Part shown: in pieces, positions 57,542 to 64,000 of the stretch
How the letters are laid out: every line of letters begins with the position of its first letter
How positions within the stretch are numbered: position 1 is the stretch's first letter
Origin: a virus
IMG/VR virus record: IMGVR_UViG_3300020183_000013
Span: 62,001 to 126,000 of that record
Strand: one strand, 5' to 3'
Length of the DNA stretch: 64,000 nucleotides
The notes under the pieces: generated by a model
What the model saw: only the letters and a program-made list of their open reading frames with translations
Told to the model about the DNA's origin: nothing
Database searches by the model: none
Translations under genes and position numbers: made by a program

Positions 57542-58957
57542 ATGTTCAATAACGAGCATCTGCAGGAAAAGTGGGCTCCCCTTCTGAACTATGAGGGTCT
57601 TGATCCTATCAAAGATTCACACAGAAGAGCTGTAACCGCTGTCCTGCTCGAAAACCAAGAGAAATTCCTTAGAGAGGAGCAATCCTTTGCACAGTCAGGT
57701 TCATTCCTGACCGAAGCTCCAACCAACTCTGCTAACGGCACTGGTGCTGGTGGTGGTTTTGGTGGTGGTGCAACCGCTGGCGGTCCTGTAGCAGGTTTCG
57801 ACCCTGTTCTGATCTCTCTGATCCGCCGTGCAATGCCCAACCTGGTCGCATATGACCTGGCTGGCGTTCAACCAATGAACGGTCCTACTGGACTGATTTT
57901 CGCAATGCGTTCACGCTACACCAACCAGTCTGGCGCTGAAGCACTGTTCAACGAAGCAGATACTCGCTTCTCTGCACAGAACGCAACTAACACCCTGACT
58001 CAGGGTAGCGACTACGCTGGTGGTGCTGGTATCGGTACTACCGCTGCTCAGAGCGGAACCAACCCTGGTCTGCTGAATGCTGCAGCTGCAACCCCATACA
58101 CCCTGAGTGGTGGTATGCACACTGGTGACGCTGAGAACCTCGGTTCCAGTGTTGCATTCAACGAGATGGCATTCTCAATCGAGAAAGTCACCGTTACTGC
58201 AAAGTCACGCGCTCTGAAGGCTGAGTACTCACTTGAGCTCGCTCAAGACCTCAAGGCGATTCACGGTCTGAATGCTGAGGCAGAACTTGCCAACATTCTT
58301 TCAACCGAGATCCTCGCTGAAATCAACCGCGAAGTTATCCGTACCATCTATAACGTTGCTGAAGCTGGTGCTCAGGCAAACGTTGCTACTGCTGGTACTT
58401 TTGACCTCGACGTTGATTCAAACGGTCGTTGGTCTGTTGAGAAGTTCAAGGGTCTCCTGTTCCAAATCGAGCGTGATGCTAACGCAATCGCACAAAGAAC
58501 TCGTAGAGGAAAAGGTAACATCATCCTATGCTCCGCTGACGTTGCTTCAGCACTGAGTATGGCTGGTGTTCTTGATTACACCCCTGCACTCAACGCTAAC
58601 CTGAACGTTGATGACACTGGTAACACCTTCGCAGGTACTCTGCTTGGTAAGTTCCGCGTCTACATCGACCCATATGCTGCAAACGTAGATTCTAACCAGT
58701 ATTACGTTGTTGGTTATAAGGGTTCTTCACCTTATGACGCAGGTCTGTTCTATTGCCCATACGTTCCTCTCCAAATGGTTCGTGCCGTTGGCGAGAACAC
58801 CTTCCAGCCAAAAATCGGCTTTAAGACTCGTTATGGCATTGTTGCTAACCCATTCGCTGAAGGCGGTCTCTCCTCTGGAGCTGCTACCTCACTGGGTAAA
58901 CTCAATGCAAGTGCAAACCGTTACTACAGAAGAGTTCTCGTTAAGAACCTTATGTGA
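57542..58957 (+). CDS. 23: Major capsid protein gp23
   Basis: The head subunit (471 aa; T4 gp23 is 521). Typical sections are KWAPLLNYEGLDPIKDSHRR, RRAMPNLVAYDLAGVQPMNG, PTGLIFAMRSRY, AFSIEKVTVTAKSRALKAEY, SLELAQDLKAIHGLNAEAEL, and RRGKGNIILCSADVASAL. A Gly-rich stretch (ANGTGAGGGFGGGATAGGPV) follows the N-terminal leader. A likely gp21 cleavage site lies in the leader around FLTE before APT. The gene is more GC-rich than its neighbours, consistent with very high expression. A terminator follows. Confidence 0.97.
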   Translation: MFNNEHLQEKWAPLLNYEGLDPIKDSHRRAVTAVLLENQEKFLREEQSFAQSGSFLTEAPTNSANGTGAGGGFGGGATAGGPVAGFDPVLISLIRRAMPNLVAYDLAGVQPMNGPTGLIFAMRSRYTNQSGAEALFNEADTRFSAQNATNTLTQGSDYAGGAGIGTTAAQSGTNPGLLNAAAATPYTLSGGMHTGDAENLGSSVAFNEMAFSIEKVTVTAKSRALKAEYSLELAQDLKAIHGLNAEAELANILSTEILAEINREVIRTIYNVAEAGAQANVATAGTFDLDVDSNGRWSVEKFKGLLFQIERDANAIAQRTRRGKGNIILCSADVASALSMAGVLDYTPALNANLNVDDTGNTFAGTLLGKFRVYIDPYAANVDSNQYYVVGYKGSSPYDAGLFYCPYVPLQMVRAVGENTFQPKIGFKTRYGIVANPFAEGGLSSGAATSLGKLNASANRYYRRVLVKNLM

Positions 58958-58976
58958 TCACGGTTCACATTTTTCT

Positions 58977-59001
58977 GGGGGTCCGAAAGGACCCCTTTTT
59001 T
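58977..59001 (+). terminator. Intrinsic terminator after gp23
   Basis: GGGGTCC (58978-58984) and GGACCCC (58989-58995) pair around a GAAA loop and are followed by six T. It ends the gp22-gp23 transcript. Confidence 0.95.
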
Positions 59002-59004
59002 ATT

Positions 59005-59011
59005 CTAAATA
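59005..59011 (+). promoter_or_regulatory. Late promoter variant CTAAATA
   Basis: CTAAATA lies 9 bp before the ATG at 59021. It matches a known variant of the cyanophage late promoter. It is very close to the start, so the leader would be almost absent unless the true start is later. Confidence 0.5.
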
Positions 59012-59020
59012 GTTAAAAAA

Positions 59021-59581
59021 ATGTCTGGTACTTACGGCGGCAATCAAATAGGTAATAGAAACTTTTTATCCACAGTTGGATTTAAGTTTACTTTAAACAG
59101 AGCACCAAAAGTTGCTTTTTTAACTAATACTGCAAATATTCCAGGTTTGACTTTGGGAGTTGCAACACGACCAAACTATTTGAATGACATTCCAGTTCCC
59201 GGTGATAAAATTCAATTTGATGATTTTTCATTAAGATTTTTGGTTGATGAAAATCTTGAAAATTATATGGAAATTCAAAATTGGATCAGAGGTCTTGGAT
59301 TCCCAGAGAGCCTCCAACAGATCTATGATTGGCAAAATACTAATGACAAATTTGAACAACCATATAAGTCAGATATGAACTTATATTCCGATGGAACCTT
59401 GATTGCTTTAAACAGCACACAAAACTTCAACTTTAAGGTTGTGTTTAAATCAATGTTTCCATATATGATGTCTCCACTGGAATTTGATGCCACTAATACT
59501 GATAATCAGTATTTTACAGCAGATGTAACATTTAAGTATATGGTGTATAATATAGTAGATGCAAACGGAAATAATTTATGA
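59021..59581 (+). CDS. Tail-tube-fold structural protein, gp3 position
   Basis: A 186-aa protein placed after gp23, where cyanophage genomes usually carry the gp3 tail completion gene. The sequence (FKFTLNRAPKVAFLTNTANI, then DIPVPGDKIQFDDFSLRFLV and MEIQNWIRGLG) parallels gp19 (KAAALPASNI, DVPFRG, DTWTITVINDEDF, VFESWMQNI), so it probably has the tail-tube fold. It could be gp3, gp48 or gp54-like. The stop overlaps the uvsY ATG. Confidence 0.7.
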   Translation: MSGTYGGNQIGNRNFLSTVGFKFTLNRAPKVAFLTNTANIPGLTLGVATRPNYLNDIPVPGDKIQFDDFSLRFLVDENLENYMEIQNWIRGLGFPESLQQIYDWQNTNDKFEQPYKSDMNLYSDGTLIALNSTQNFNFKVVFKSMFPYMMSPLEFDATNTDNQYFTADVTFKYMVYNIVDANGNNL

Positions 59582-60015
59582 ATATTGATTTGGATACTAT
59601 CCAAAAAATGTGGGAAAAAGATTCCAAAATAGATATAGATAATTTGCATACAGAATCTTTGAATATTCCAATCTTACACTCAAAATACTATGAGTTGTAT
59701 AATAATATTCTTCTTTTGAGAAAAAGAGCCGAACAACAAAAAAGAAATGTACGACACGAAAGATATGAATATTATTCGGGAAAGGCAGATCCAGAAGTAT
59801 ATCAAGAAGATCCATTTCCCAAAAAAATCAGAGACAAAGATACTCTTCAAAAATATCTAGATGCTGATAATAAACTTTCTCAAATATCTTTAAAGGTTGA
59901 ATATTATGATGTAATGCTTTCGTATATTGAAAGTATTTTAAAGATGATTGCTAATCGAACTTATCAAGTTAAAAATGCAATCGAGTATATGAGATTTCAG
60001 TCTGGTCTAGGGTAA
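59578..60015 (+). CDS. uvsY: Recombination mediator UvsY
   Basis: A helical protein (145 aa; T4 UvsY is 137) that loads the UvsX recombinase on ssDNA coated with gp32. The family pattern is present: MWEKDSKIDIDNLHTESLNI, PILHSKYYELYNNILLLRKR, a KYLDADNKLSQI helix and IANRTYQVKNAIEYMRFQSG at the end. It overlaps the preceding structural gene by ATGA and precedes uvsW as in T4. Confidence 0.92.
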   Translation: MNIDLDTIQKMWEKDSKIDIDNLHTESLNIPILHSKYYELYNNILLLRKRAEQQKRNVRHERYEYYSGKADPEVYQEDPFPKKIRDKDTLQKYLDADNKLSQISLKVEYYDVMLSYIESILKMIANRTYQVKNAIEYMRFQSGLG

Positions 60016-60022
60016 ATAAATA
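60013..60022 (+). promoter_or_regulatory. Late-type motif TAAATAAATA before uvsW
   Basis: The motif TAAATAAATA overlaps the uvsY stop, about 22 bp before the uvsW ATG. uvsW is a late gene in T4, so a late promoter here fits. Confidence 0.5.
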
Positions 60023-60044
60023 CTCATAGCAATTATTATTGTTT

Positions 60045-61508
60045 ATGAGTGACGTAACAATTCATAAGAAAAATGAGGTTTACATCAAGTTAGAATGTGA
60101 ACCTCATATTTTATATGAACTTCAACAGTATTTTACATTTGAAGTTCCAGGTTCTAAGTTTATGTCCCAATATCGCAACAAACATTGGGATGGACAAATA
60201 AAATTGCTATCGGTTCATACGGGAGAAATCTATGCTGGTCTCCTTGATAAAGTCGTTTCAAAGTTAAAAATACACGGATATAATTATCAGTTTAAAGATA
60301 ATAAGTATTACGGCCTTCCATTTGAAGTTAATGAAGAAATATCATTTGAAGGCGTAAAAGATTATATGTCTTCTATTTGCACTCACTCTCCTCGGCAGTA
60401 TCAAATAGAGGGAGTACACGATGCTCTAAAACATAATAGAAAACTATTGATAAGTCCCACTGCATCAGGCAAAAGTCTGATGATTTATTCGCTCGTAAGG
60501 TATTACGTTGATAAGCAGAAAAAAATACTTTTAGTTGTTCCAACGACATCTCTTGTAGAACAAATGTATAAGGACTTTTGTGATTACGGATGGGATGCTG
60601 ATTCATATTGCTATAAAATATATGGAGGAAGAGAAAGAAACAACACTCACCCCGTAACTATTACTACTTGGCAATCTATCTATACTCAAGACAAGTCATT
60701 TTTTGAAGACTATGAAGTAATTATTGGTGATGAAGCGCACCTTTTTAAAAGTAAGTCTTTGATATCAATTATGACTAAGCTTCATCACGCAAAATATCGT
60801 TTTGGATTTACAGGTACATTAGATGGAACTCAGACTCATAAATGGGTTCTTGAAGGAGTATTTGGACCATCATATAAAGTTACAAGAACTGCAGAATTGA
60901 TGGAACAAGGCCACGTATCTAAATTAAACATACGTTGTTTAGTCTTAAAGCACAAACCTCAAAAGTTTGAAACGTTTGAAGATGAAGTTCAATTCATTAT
61001 AGGAAATGAAAAAAGGAACAAGTTTATAAAAAATCTTGTATTAGATCTAAAAGGAAATACTTTAGTTCTTTTTTCTAGGATCGAAGCTCACGGTCGACCT
61101 TTATATGAATTAATAAATAACAGTGTTGGTGAAAATAGAAAAGTATTTTTTGTTCACGGTGGTGTAGCTACAGTTGAGAGAGAAGAAATTAGAGAAATTA
61201 CTGAACGTGAAACGGATGCAATTATCGTTGCTTCATACGGAGTATTTTCGACAGGAATCAACATTCGAAATTTACATAATGTCGTTTTTGCTTCTCCAAG
61301 CAAATCTAGAATACGTAATTTACAGTCAATTGGAAGAGTCCTAAGAAAAGGAAAAGATAAGAGTAAAGCAATGTTGTATGATATATCTGATGATTGTACT
61401 TATAACTCAAGAAAAAATTATACACTTAATCACTTCATAGAAAGAATTAAAATTTATAATGAAGAGCAATTCAATTATGAAATAATCACTGTAAATTTAA
61501 AAGTATGA
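60045..61508 (+). CDS. uvsW: Helicase UvsW
   Basis: An SF2 helicase (487 aa) that unwinds R-loops and branched DNA and helps switch replication to the recombination-dependent mode. The N-terminal domain has FMSQYRNKHWDGQIKLL. Helicase motifs are visible: SPTASGKSL (Walker A) near residue 137, GDEAHLF near 227, FTGTLDG, and SIGRVLRKGK near 427. The ATG at 60045 is preferred to a TTG at 60039. Confidence 0.95.
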   Translation: MSDVTIHKKNEVYIKLECEPHILYELQQYFTFEVPGSKFMSQYRNKHWDGQIKLLSVHTGEIYAGLLDKVVSKLKIHGYNYQFKDNKYYGLPFEVNEEISFEGVKDYMSSICTHSPRQYQIEGVHDALKHNRKLLISPTASGKSLMIYSLVRYYVDKQKKILLVVPTTSLVEQMYKDFCDYGWDADSYCYKIYGGRERNNTHPVTITTWQSIYTQDKSFFEDYEVIIGDEAHLFKSKSLISIMTKLHHAKYRFGFTGTLDGTQTHKWVLEGVFGPSYKVTRTAELMEQGHVSKLNIRCLVLKHKPQKFETFEDEVQFIIGNEKRNKFIKNLVLDLKGNTLVLFSRIEAHGRPLYELINNSVGENRKVFFVHGGVATVEREEIREITERETDAIIVASYGVFSTGINIRNLHNVVFASPSKSRIRNLQSIGRVLRKGKDKSKAMLYDISDDCTYNSRKNYTLNHFIERIKIYNEEQFNYEIITVNLKV

Positions 61509-61900
61509 TTGAAGAAGAATTTTATGCAACAATCAAATTAAAAACAGGTGAAGAAATCTTCTGCAAAGCAATGCCAACAGAAGAAGAGAATGAACTTTTA
61601 TTGCTTGTAGTGAATCCTGTTATTATTGGTGAAATTAAGAATCGTTCTGGAGATATTATGGGATATAAAATAGAACCTTGGTTAAAGACCACTACAGAAG
61701 ATCTTTTTATAGTTAATATGAACGATGTTTTAACAATGGCAGAATCAAATGATGTTGAAATGATCTCAGTTTATCAGTCATTTGTTCGTAAGAACAGTAA
61801 CGTTAAACATAATAAACCAACTTTATCTCGTAAGATGGGATATCTTGCAAACGTTAATGATGCTAAAGATCTCTTAGAAAAGATCTTTAAAAATAGCTAA
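61505..61900 (+). CDS. Conserved cyanophage protein, 131 aa, Sm-like pattern
   Basis: The first 75 residues (FYATIKLKTGEEIFCKAMPT, VVNPVIIGEI, then IEPWLKTTTEDLFIVNMNDV) have the strand order of an Sm/Hfq-like barrel, with a G.I.GE turn and the NP.II segment. A polar tail follows. The start overlaps the uvsW stop (ATGA). It is usual in cyanophages at this place; function unknown. RNA binding is inference. Confidence 0.65.
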   Translation: MIEEEFYATIKLKTGEEIFCKAMPTEEENELLLLVVNPVIIGEIKNRSGDIMGYKIEPWLKTTTEDLFIVNMNDVLTMAESNDVEMISVYQSFVRKNSNVKHNKPTLSRKMGYLANVNDAKDLLEKIFKNS

Positions 61901-61962
61901 GGCCTATCCTTCAAACCTGACAAGGCAGATTATAACAATAATTACAGGGCTATGTCAAGTAC

Positions 61963-61991
61963 TTGTAGTTTGAAAATTAAAATGGTATAAT
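61963..61991 (+). promoter_or_regulatory. Sigma70-like promoter of gene 55
   Basis: TTGTAG at 61963-61968 and TATAAT at 61986-61991 are 17 bp apart, and the ATG is 26 bp downstream. This lets gp55 be made early or in the middle period, before the late promoters that need it. The remainder of the gap 61901-62017 holds no gene. Confidence 0.65.
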
Positions 61992-62017
61992 CTATACATA
62001 ATAAATTAGGTATTCTT

Positions 62018-62515
62018 ATGATAACTACAACGGTAATGACAAAAAGAAGAAGGTCAGAACATTACGTCAATAACAAAGAGTTTCTTGCAGCACTGATTGA
62101 GTATAAAAAGAACGTTGCTCTTGCAGTTGAAAAGGGAGAACCAAAACCAAGAATTACAAATTATCTTGGTGAGTGTTTTCTTAAGATCGCAACTCACTTA
62201 TCTTATAAGACCAATTTCATCAATTATATTTTTATTGATGATATGATTTCTGACGGTATTGAAAACTGTGTCCAGTACATTCACAATTTCAATCCTGAGA
62301 AGTCCCAGAATCCTTTTGCATACTTTACTCAAATCATTCACTACGCTTTCCTTCGCCGCATTCAAAGAGAAAAACGTCAATTAGAAATTAAAAATAAAAT
62401 TCTAGAGAGAACTGGGTTTGATGAGGTTTTTGTTGATGACAATACTATTGACGGTGGCAACTATTCAGACTATAATTCTATTAAGGAGAATGTCCACATC
62501 AAGCTTCGTTATTGA
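62018..62515 (+). CDS. 55: Late sigma factor gp55
   Basis: The sigma-70-family factor for late transcription (165 aa; T4 gp55 is 185). The region-2-like core is visible: NYLGECFLKIATHLSYKTNF, DDMISDGIENCVQYIHNFNP, NPFAYFTQIIHYAFLRRIQR and EKRQLEIKNK. It recognises the TATAAATA promoters found in this window. An ATG at 62036 is an alternative start. Confidence 0.93.
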   Translation: MITTTVMTKRRRSEHYVNNKEFLAALIEYKKNVALAVEKGEPKPRITNYLGECFLKIATHLSYKTNFINYIFIDDMISDGIENCVQYIHNFNPEKSQNPFAYFTQIIHYAFLRRIQREKRQLEIKNKILERTGFDEVFVDDNTIDGGNYSDYNSIKENVHIKLRY

Positions 62516-63556
62516 ATGAAAGTTGCAATTATTACTGACCAACACTTTGGTGCCAGAAAAAATTCTAAACTTTTTCACGATTATTTTTTGAAATTCTACA
62601 ATGACATTTTTTTCCCGACGCTGGAACAGTACGGGATTACAACTGTCATTGATATGGGTGATACATTTGATAGTCGTAAAGGAATTGATTTTTCAGCACT
62701 TTCTTGGGCAAAGAATAATTATTACGACCGTTTGAAAGAGCTTGGTTGTAATGTTATTACTGTTGTAGGAAATCATACCGCATATTATAAGAATACCAAT
62801 CAAATTAATGCTGTTGATTTGCTTCTACGTGAATACAATAACGTAAAAGTTATTTCTGATCCAGAAGAAGTTGTTGTTGGTAATACAAAGATTCTTTTTC
62901 TTCCTTGGATTAACTCTGAGAATGAAGAAAAGTCTTTCAAGATGATTAAAAATACCAAAGCAAAAGTTGCAATGGGCCATCTTGAACTCTCTGGGTTTTC
63001 TCCATATCCAGGTCTAGTTATGGAACACGGAATGGAGGGTAATGTTTTTGATAAATTTGATAGAGTTTTTTCTGGACATTATCACACTCGTTCTAATAAT
63101 GGAAAAATTTTCTATCTAGGAAATCCTTATGAAATTTATTGGAATGATGTAAATGATAAGCGAGGATTTACTATTTTTGACACCGAAACGTTAGAACACA
63201 CTCCAGTAGACAATCCATATCAAATGTTTCATATCATTTATTATAATGATACTCCATATCAAACATTTGATACTAGACAATACAAAGAAAAAATTGTAAA
63301 GATTGTAGTAAGAAAAAAATCAGATATTAAAGATTTTGAAAAATTCATTGATAAACTGTATTCTGAAAATATTGCAGAACTCAAAATCGTAGAAAATTTT
63401 CAAATTGAAGATCTAGAAAACTTTGAGGTGTTTGAGTCTGAAAATACATTATCTATTTTGAATAGATATATTCAGGATGCAGAAATTGATATGGATAAAT
63501 CCATCGTTCAAAAAATGATTAGCGATATTTACCAGGAAGCTTGCGAAATGGTATAG
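62516..63556 (+). CDS. 47: Recombination nuclease subunit gp47
   Basis: The Mre11-like nuclease (346 aa; T4 gp47 is 339). Metallophosphoesterase motifs are complete: DQHFGARKN (D.H) near residue 7, DMGDTFDSRKG (GD.FDS) near 42, VGNHTAYYKN (GNH) near 82, and SGHYHTRSN (GHxH) near 186. With gp46 it resects DNA ends and degrades host DNA. It follows gp55 directly. Confidence 0.96.
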   Translation: MKVAIITDQHFGARKNSKLFHDYFLKFYNDIFFPTLEQYGITTVIDMGDTFDSRKGIDFSALSWAKNNYYDRLKELGCNVITVVGNHTAYYKNTNQINAVDLLLREYNNVKVISDPEEVVVGNTKILFLPWINSENEEKSFKMIKNTKAKVAMGHLELSGFSPYPGLVMEHGMEGNVFDKFDRVFSGHYHTRSNNGKIFYLGNPYEIYWNDVNDKRGFTIFDTETLEHTPVDNPYQMFHIIYYNDTPYQTFDTRQYKEKIVKIVVRKKSDIKDFEKFIDKLYSENIAELKIVENFQIEDLENFEVFESENTLSILNRYIQDAEIDMDKSIVQKMISDIYQEACEMV

Positions 63557-63558
63557 TA

Positions 63559-63837
63559 ATGTATATAATCACATTAGATGGTAGGGAAGAGGAAGGTGCT
63601 TATTCCGTAAAAAACGAAGATGGAGAACAAGTTCTCTATATTTGGGAACACGAGGATGATGCAACAAGATTTGCTATGATGCTTGAAGACCGAGACTATC
63701 CTGATATGAATGTGATGGAAATTGATGACGAACTAATAATCAAAGCTTGCGAACTTCACGATTATCAATATATTGTCTTTACACCTGACGATATTGTAAT
63801 TCCACCTGATCAAAATATTAAAAATGATTTTATTTGA
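63559..63837 (+). CDS. DUF3110-like protein, 92 aa
   Basis: The sequence YIITLDGREEEGAYSVKNED, VLYIWEHEDDATRFAMMLED, and YQYIVFTPDDIVIPPDQ matches the cyanobacterial DUF3110 pattern (a gi..l...G.nvvLmFE.EDDAtRfA..LEaqdfP). The family is common in cyanobacteria, and phage copies sit between gp47 and gp46. The function is unknown. The ATG at 63559 is preferred to a TTG 18 bp upstream; the end overlaps gp46. Confidence 0.75.
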   Translation: MYIITLDGREEEGAYSVKNEDGEQVLYIWEHEDDATRFAMMLEDRDYPDMNVMEIDDELIIKACELHDYQYIVFTPDDIVIPPDQNIKNDFI

Positions 63838-64000
63838 AAAAATTCGTTGGAAAAACTTCCTTTCAACAGGAAATCAATTTTCGGAAGTTGACTTTCAAAA
63901 GTCAGCAACAACATTAATTATTGGTACGAATGGCGCAGGAAAGAGTACTGTTCTTGATGCCATGACTTTTGTGTTGTTTGGCAAATCATTTCGTGGAATT
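63824..64000 (+). CDS. 46: Recombination ATPase gp46, N-terminal part
   Basis: The gene runs off the window after 59 codons. The Walker A motif IIGTNGAGKSTVLDAMTF and FEKIRWKNFLSTGNQFSE are typical of Rad50/SbcC-like gp46. With gp47 it forms the Mre11-Rad50-type complex. It overlaps the upstream gene by 14 bp. Confidence 0.95.
   Translation, partial: MILFEKIRWKNFLSTGNQFSEVDFQKSATTLIIGTNGAGKSTVLDAMTFVLFGKSFRGI

Overview
The window is one contiguous piece of a T4-like cyanophage genome (marine Synechococcus/Prochlorococcus myovirus type). The virion block follows the order known from this group: gp25, gp6, a giant protein, gp8, a DUF4815-type giant, gp13, gp14, gp15, gp16, gp17, gp18, gp19, gp20, gp67-like, gp21, gp22, gp23, then uvsY, uvsW, gp55, gp47 and the start of gp46. 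All genes I accept are on the + strand and are tightly packed, with many ATGA or TAATG stop/start overlaps. I see no tRNA, rRNA, CRISPR array or insertion sequence.

Layout. (1) 1-10.0 kb: about 35 small genes in a few short operons. They include peptide deformylase, an NPPF-motif methyltransferase-like protein, a DUF4385 protein, several membrane peptides, and a protein ending in an antitoxin-like (DUF1778/TacA-type) tail. (2) 10.02-10.67 kb: a gene-free region with a Fur-box-like palindrome and about 14 copies of a short repeat (core AGATTCGCA), ending in a consensus sigma70 promoter. (3) 10.67-16.05 kb: mostly single-gene units, each with its own promoter. They include an ArdA-like antirestriction candidate, very acidic small proteins, a nucleotidyltransferase/ligase-like protein and a PD-(D/E)XK nuclease-like protein. 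From about 14.58 kb the DNA is clearly GC-rich. (4) A large hairpin at 16.09-16.15 kb marks the change to AT-rich DNA. (5) 16.2-18.6 kb: a glycosyltransferase-like gene and small genes. (6) 18.6-59.6 kb: baseplate, tail, neck, DNA packaging and head genes, with T4-type late promoter motifs (TATAAATA or variants) before many of them. (7) 59.6-64 kb: recombination and late-transcription genes.

How they fit together. The left 16 kb looks like an early accessory region read by host RNA polymerase. Twelve promoters there share a layout I do not recognise: no -35 box, but a TG(G/A/C/T)C(A/C)-type box 30-32 bp upstream of a TAYAMT -10. gp55, encoded here, is the late sigma factor expected to read the TATAAATA promoters. 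gp22, gp67-like, gp20, gp21 and gp23 build the prohead, gp16/gp17 package DNA, gp13-15 join head to tail, and gp18/gp19 form the contractile tail on the gp25/gp6/gp8 baseplate. UvsY, UvsW and gp46/47 serve recombination-dependent replication.

The most interesting points are the fixed-spacing promoter class, the repeat array at 10.3 kb, the anti-defence candidates at 12.4-14.5 kb, the antitoxin-tail protein, the T4-like capsid-targeting peptide next to the gp21 protease, and a repeat module shared by four structural proteins. All family names come from reading the sequence, with no database search.
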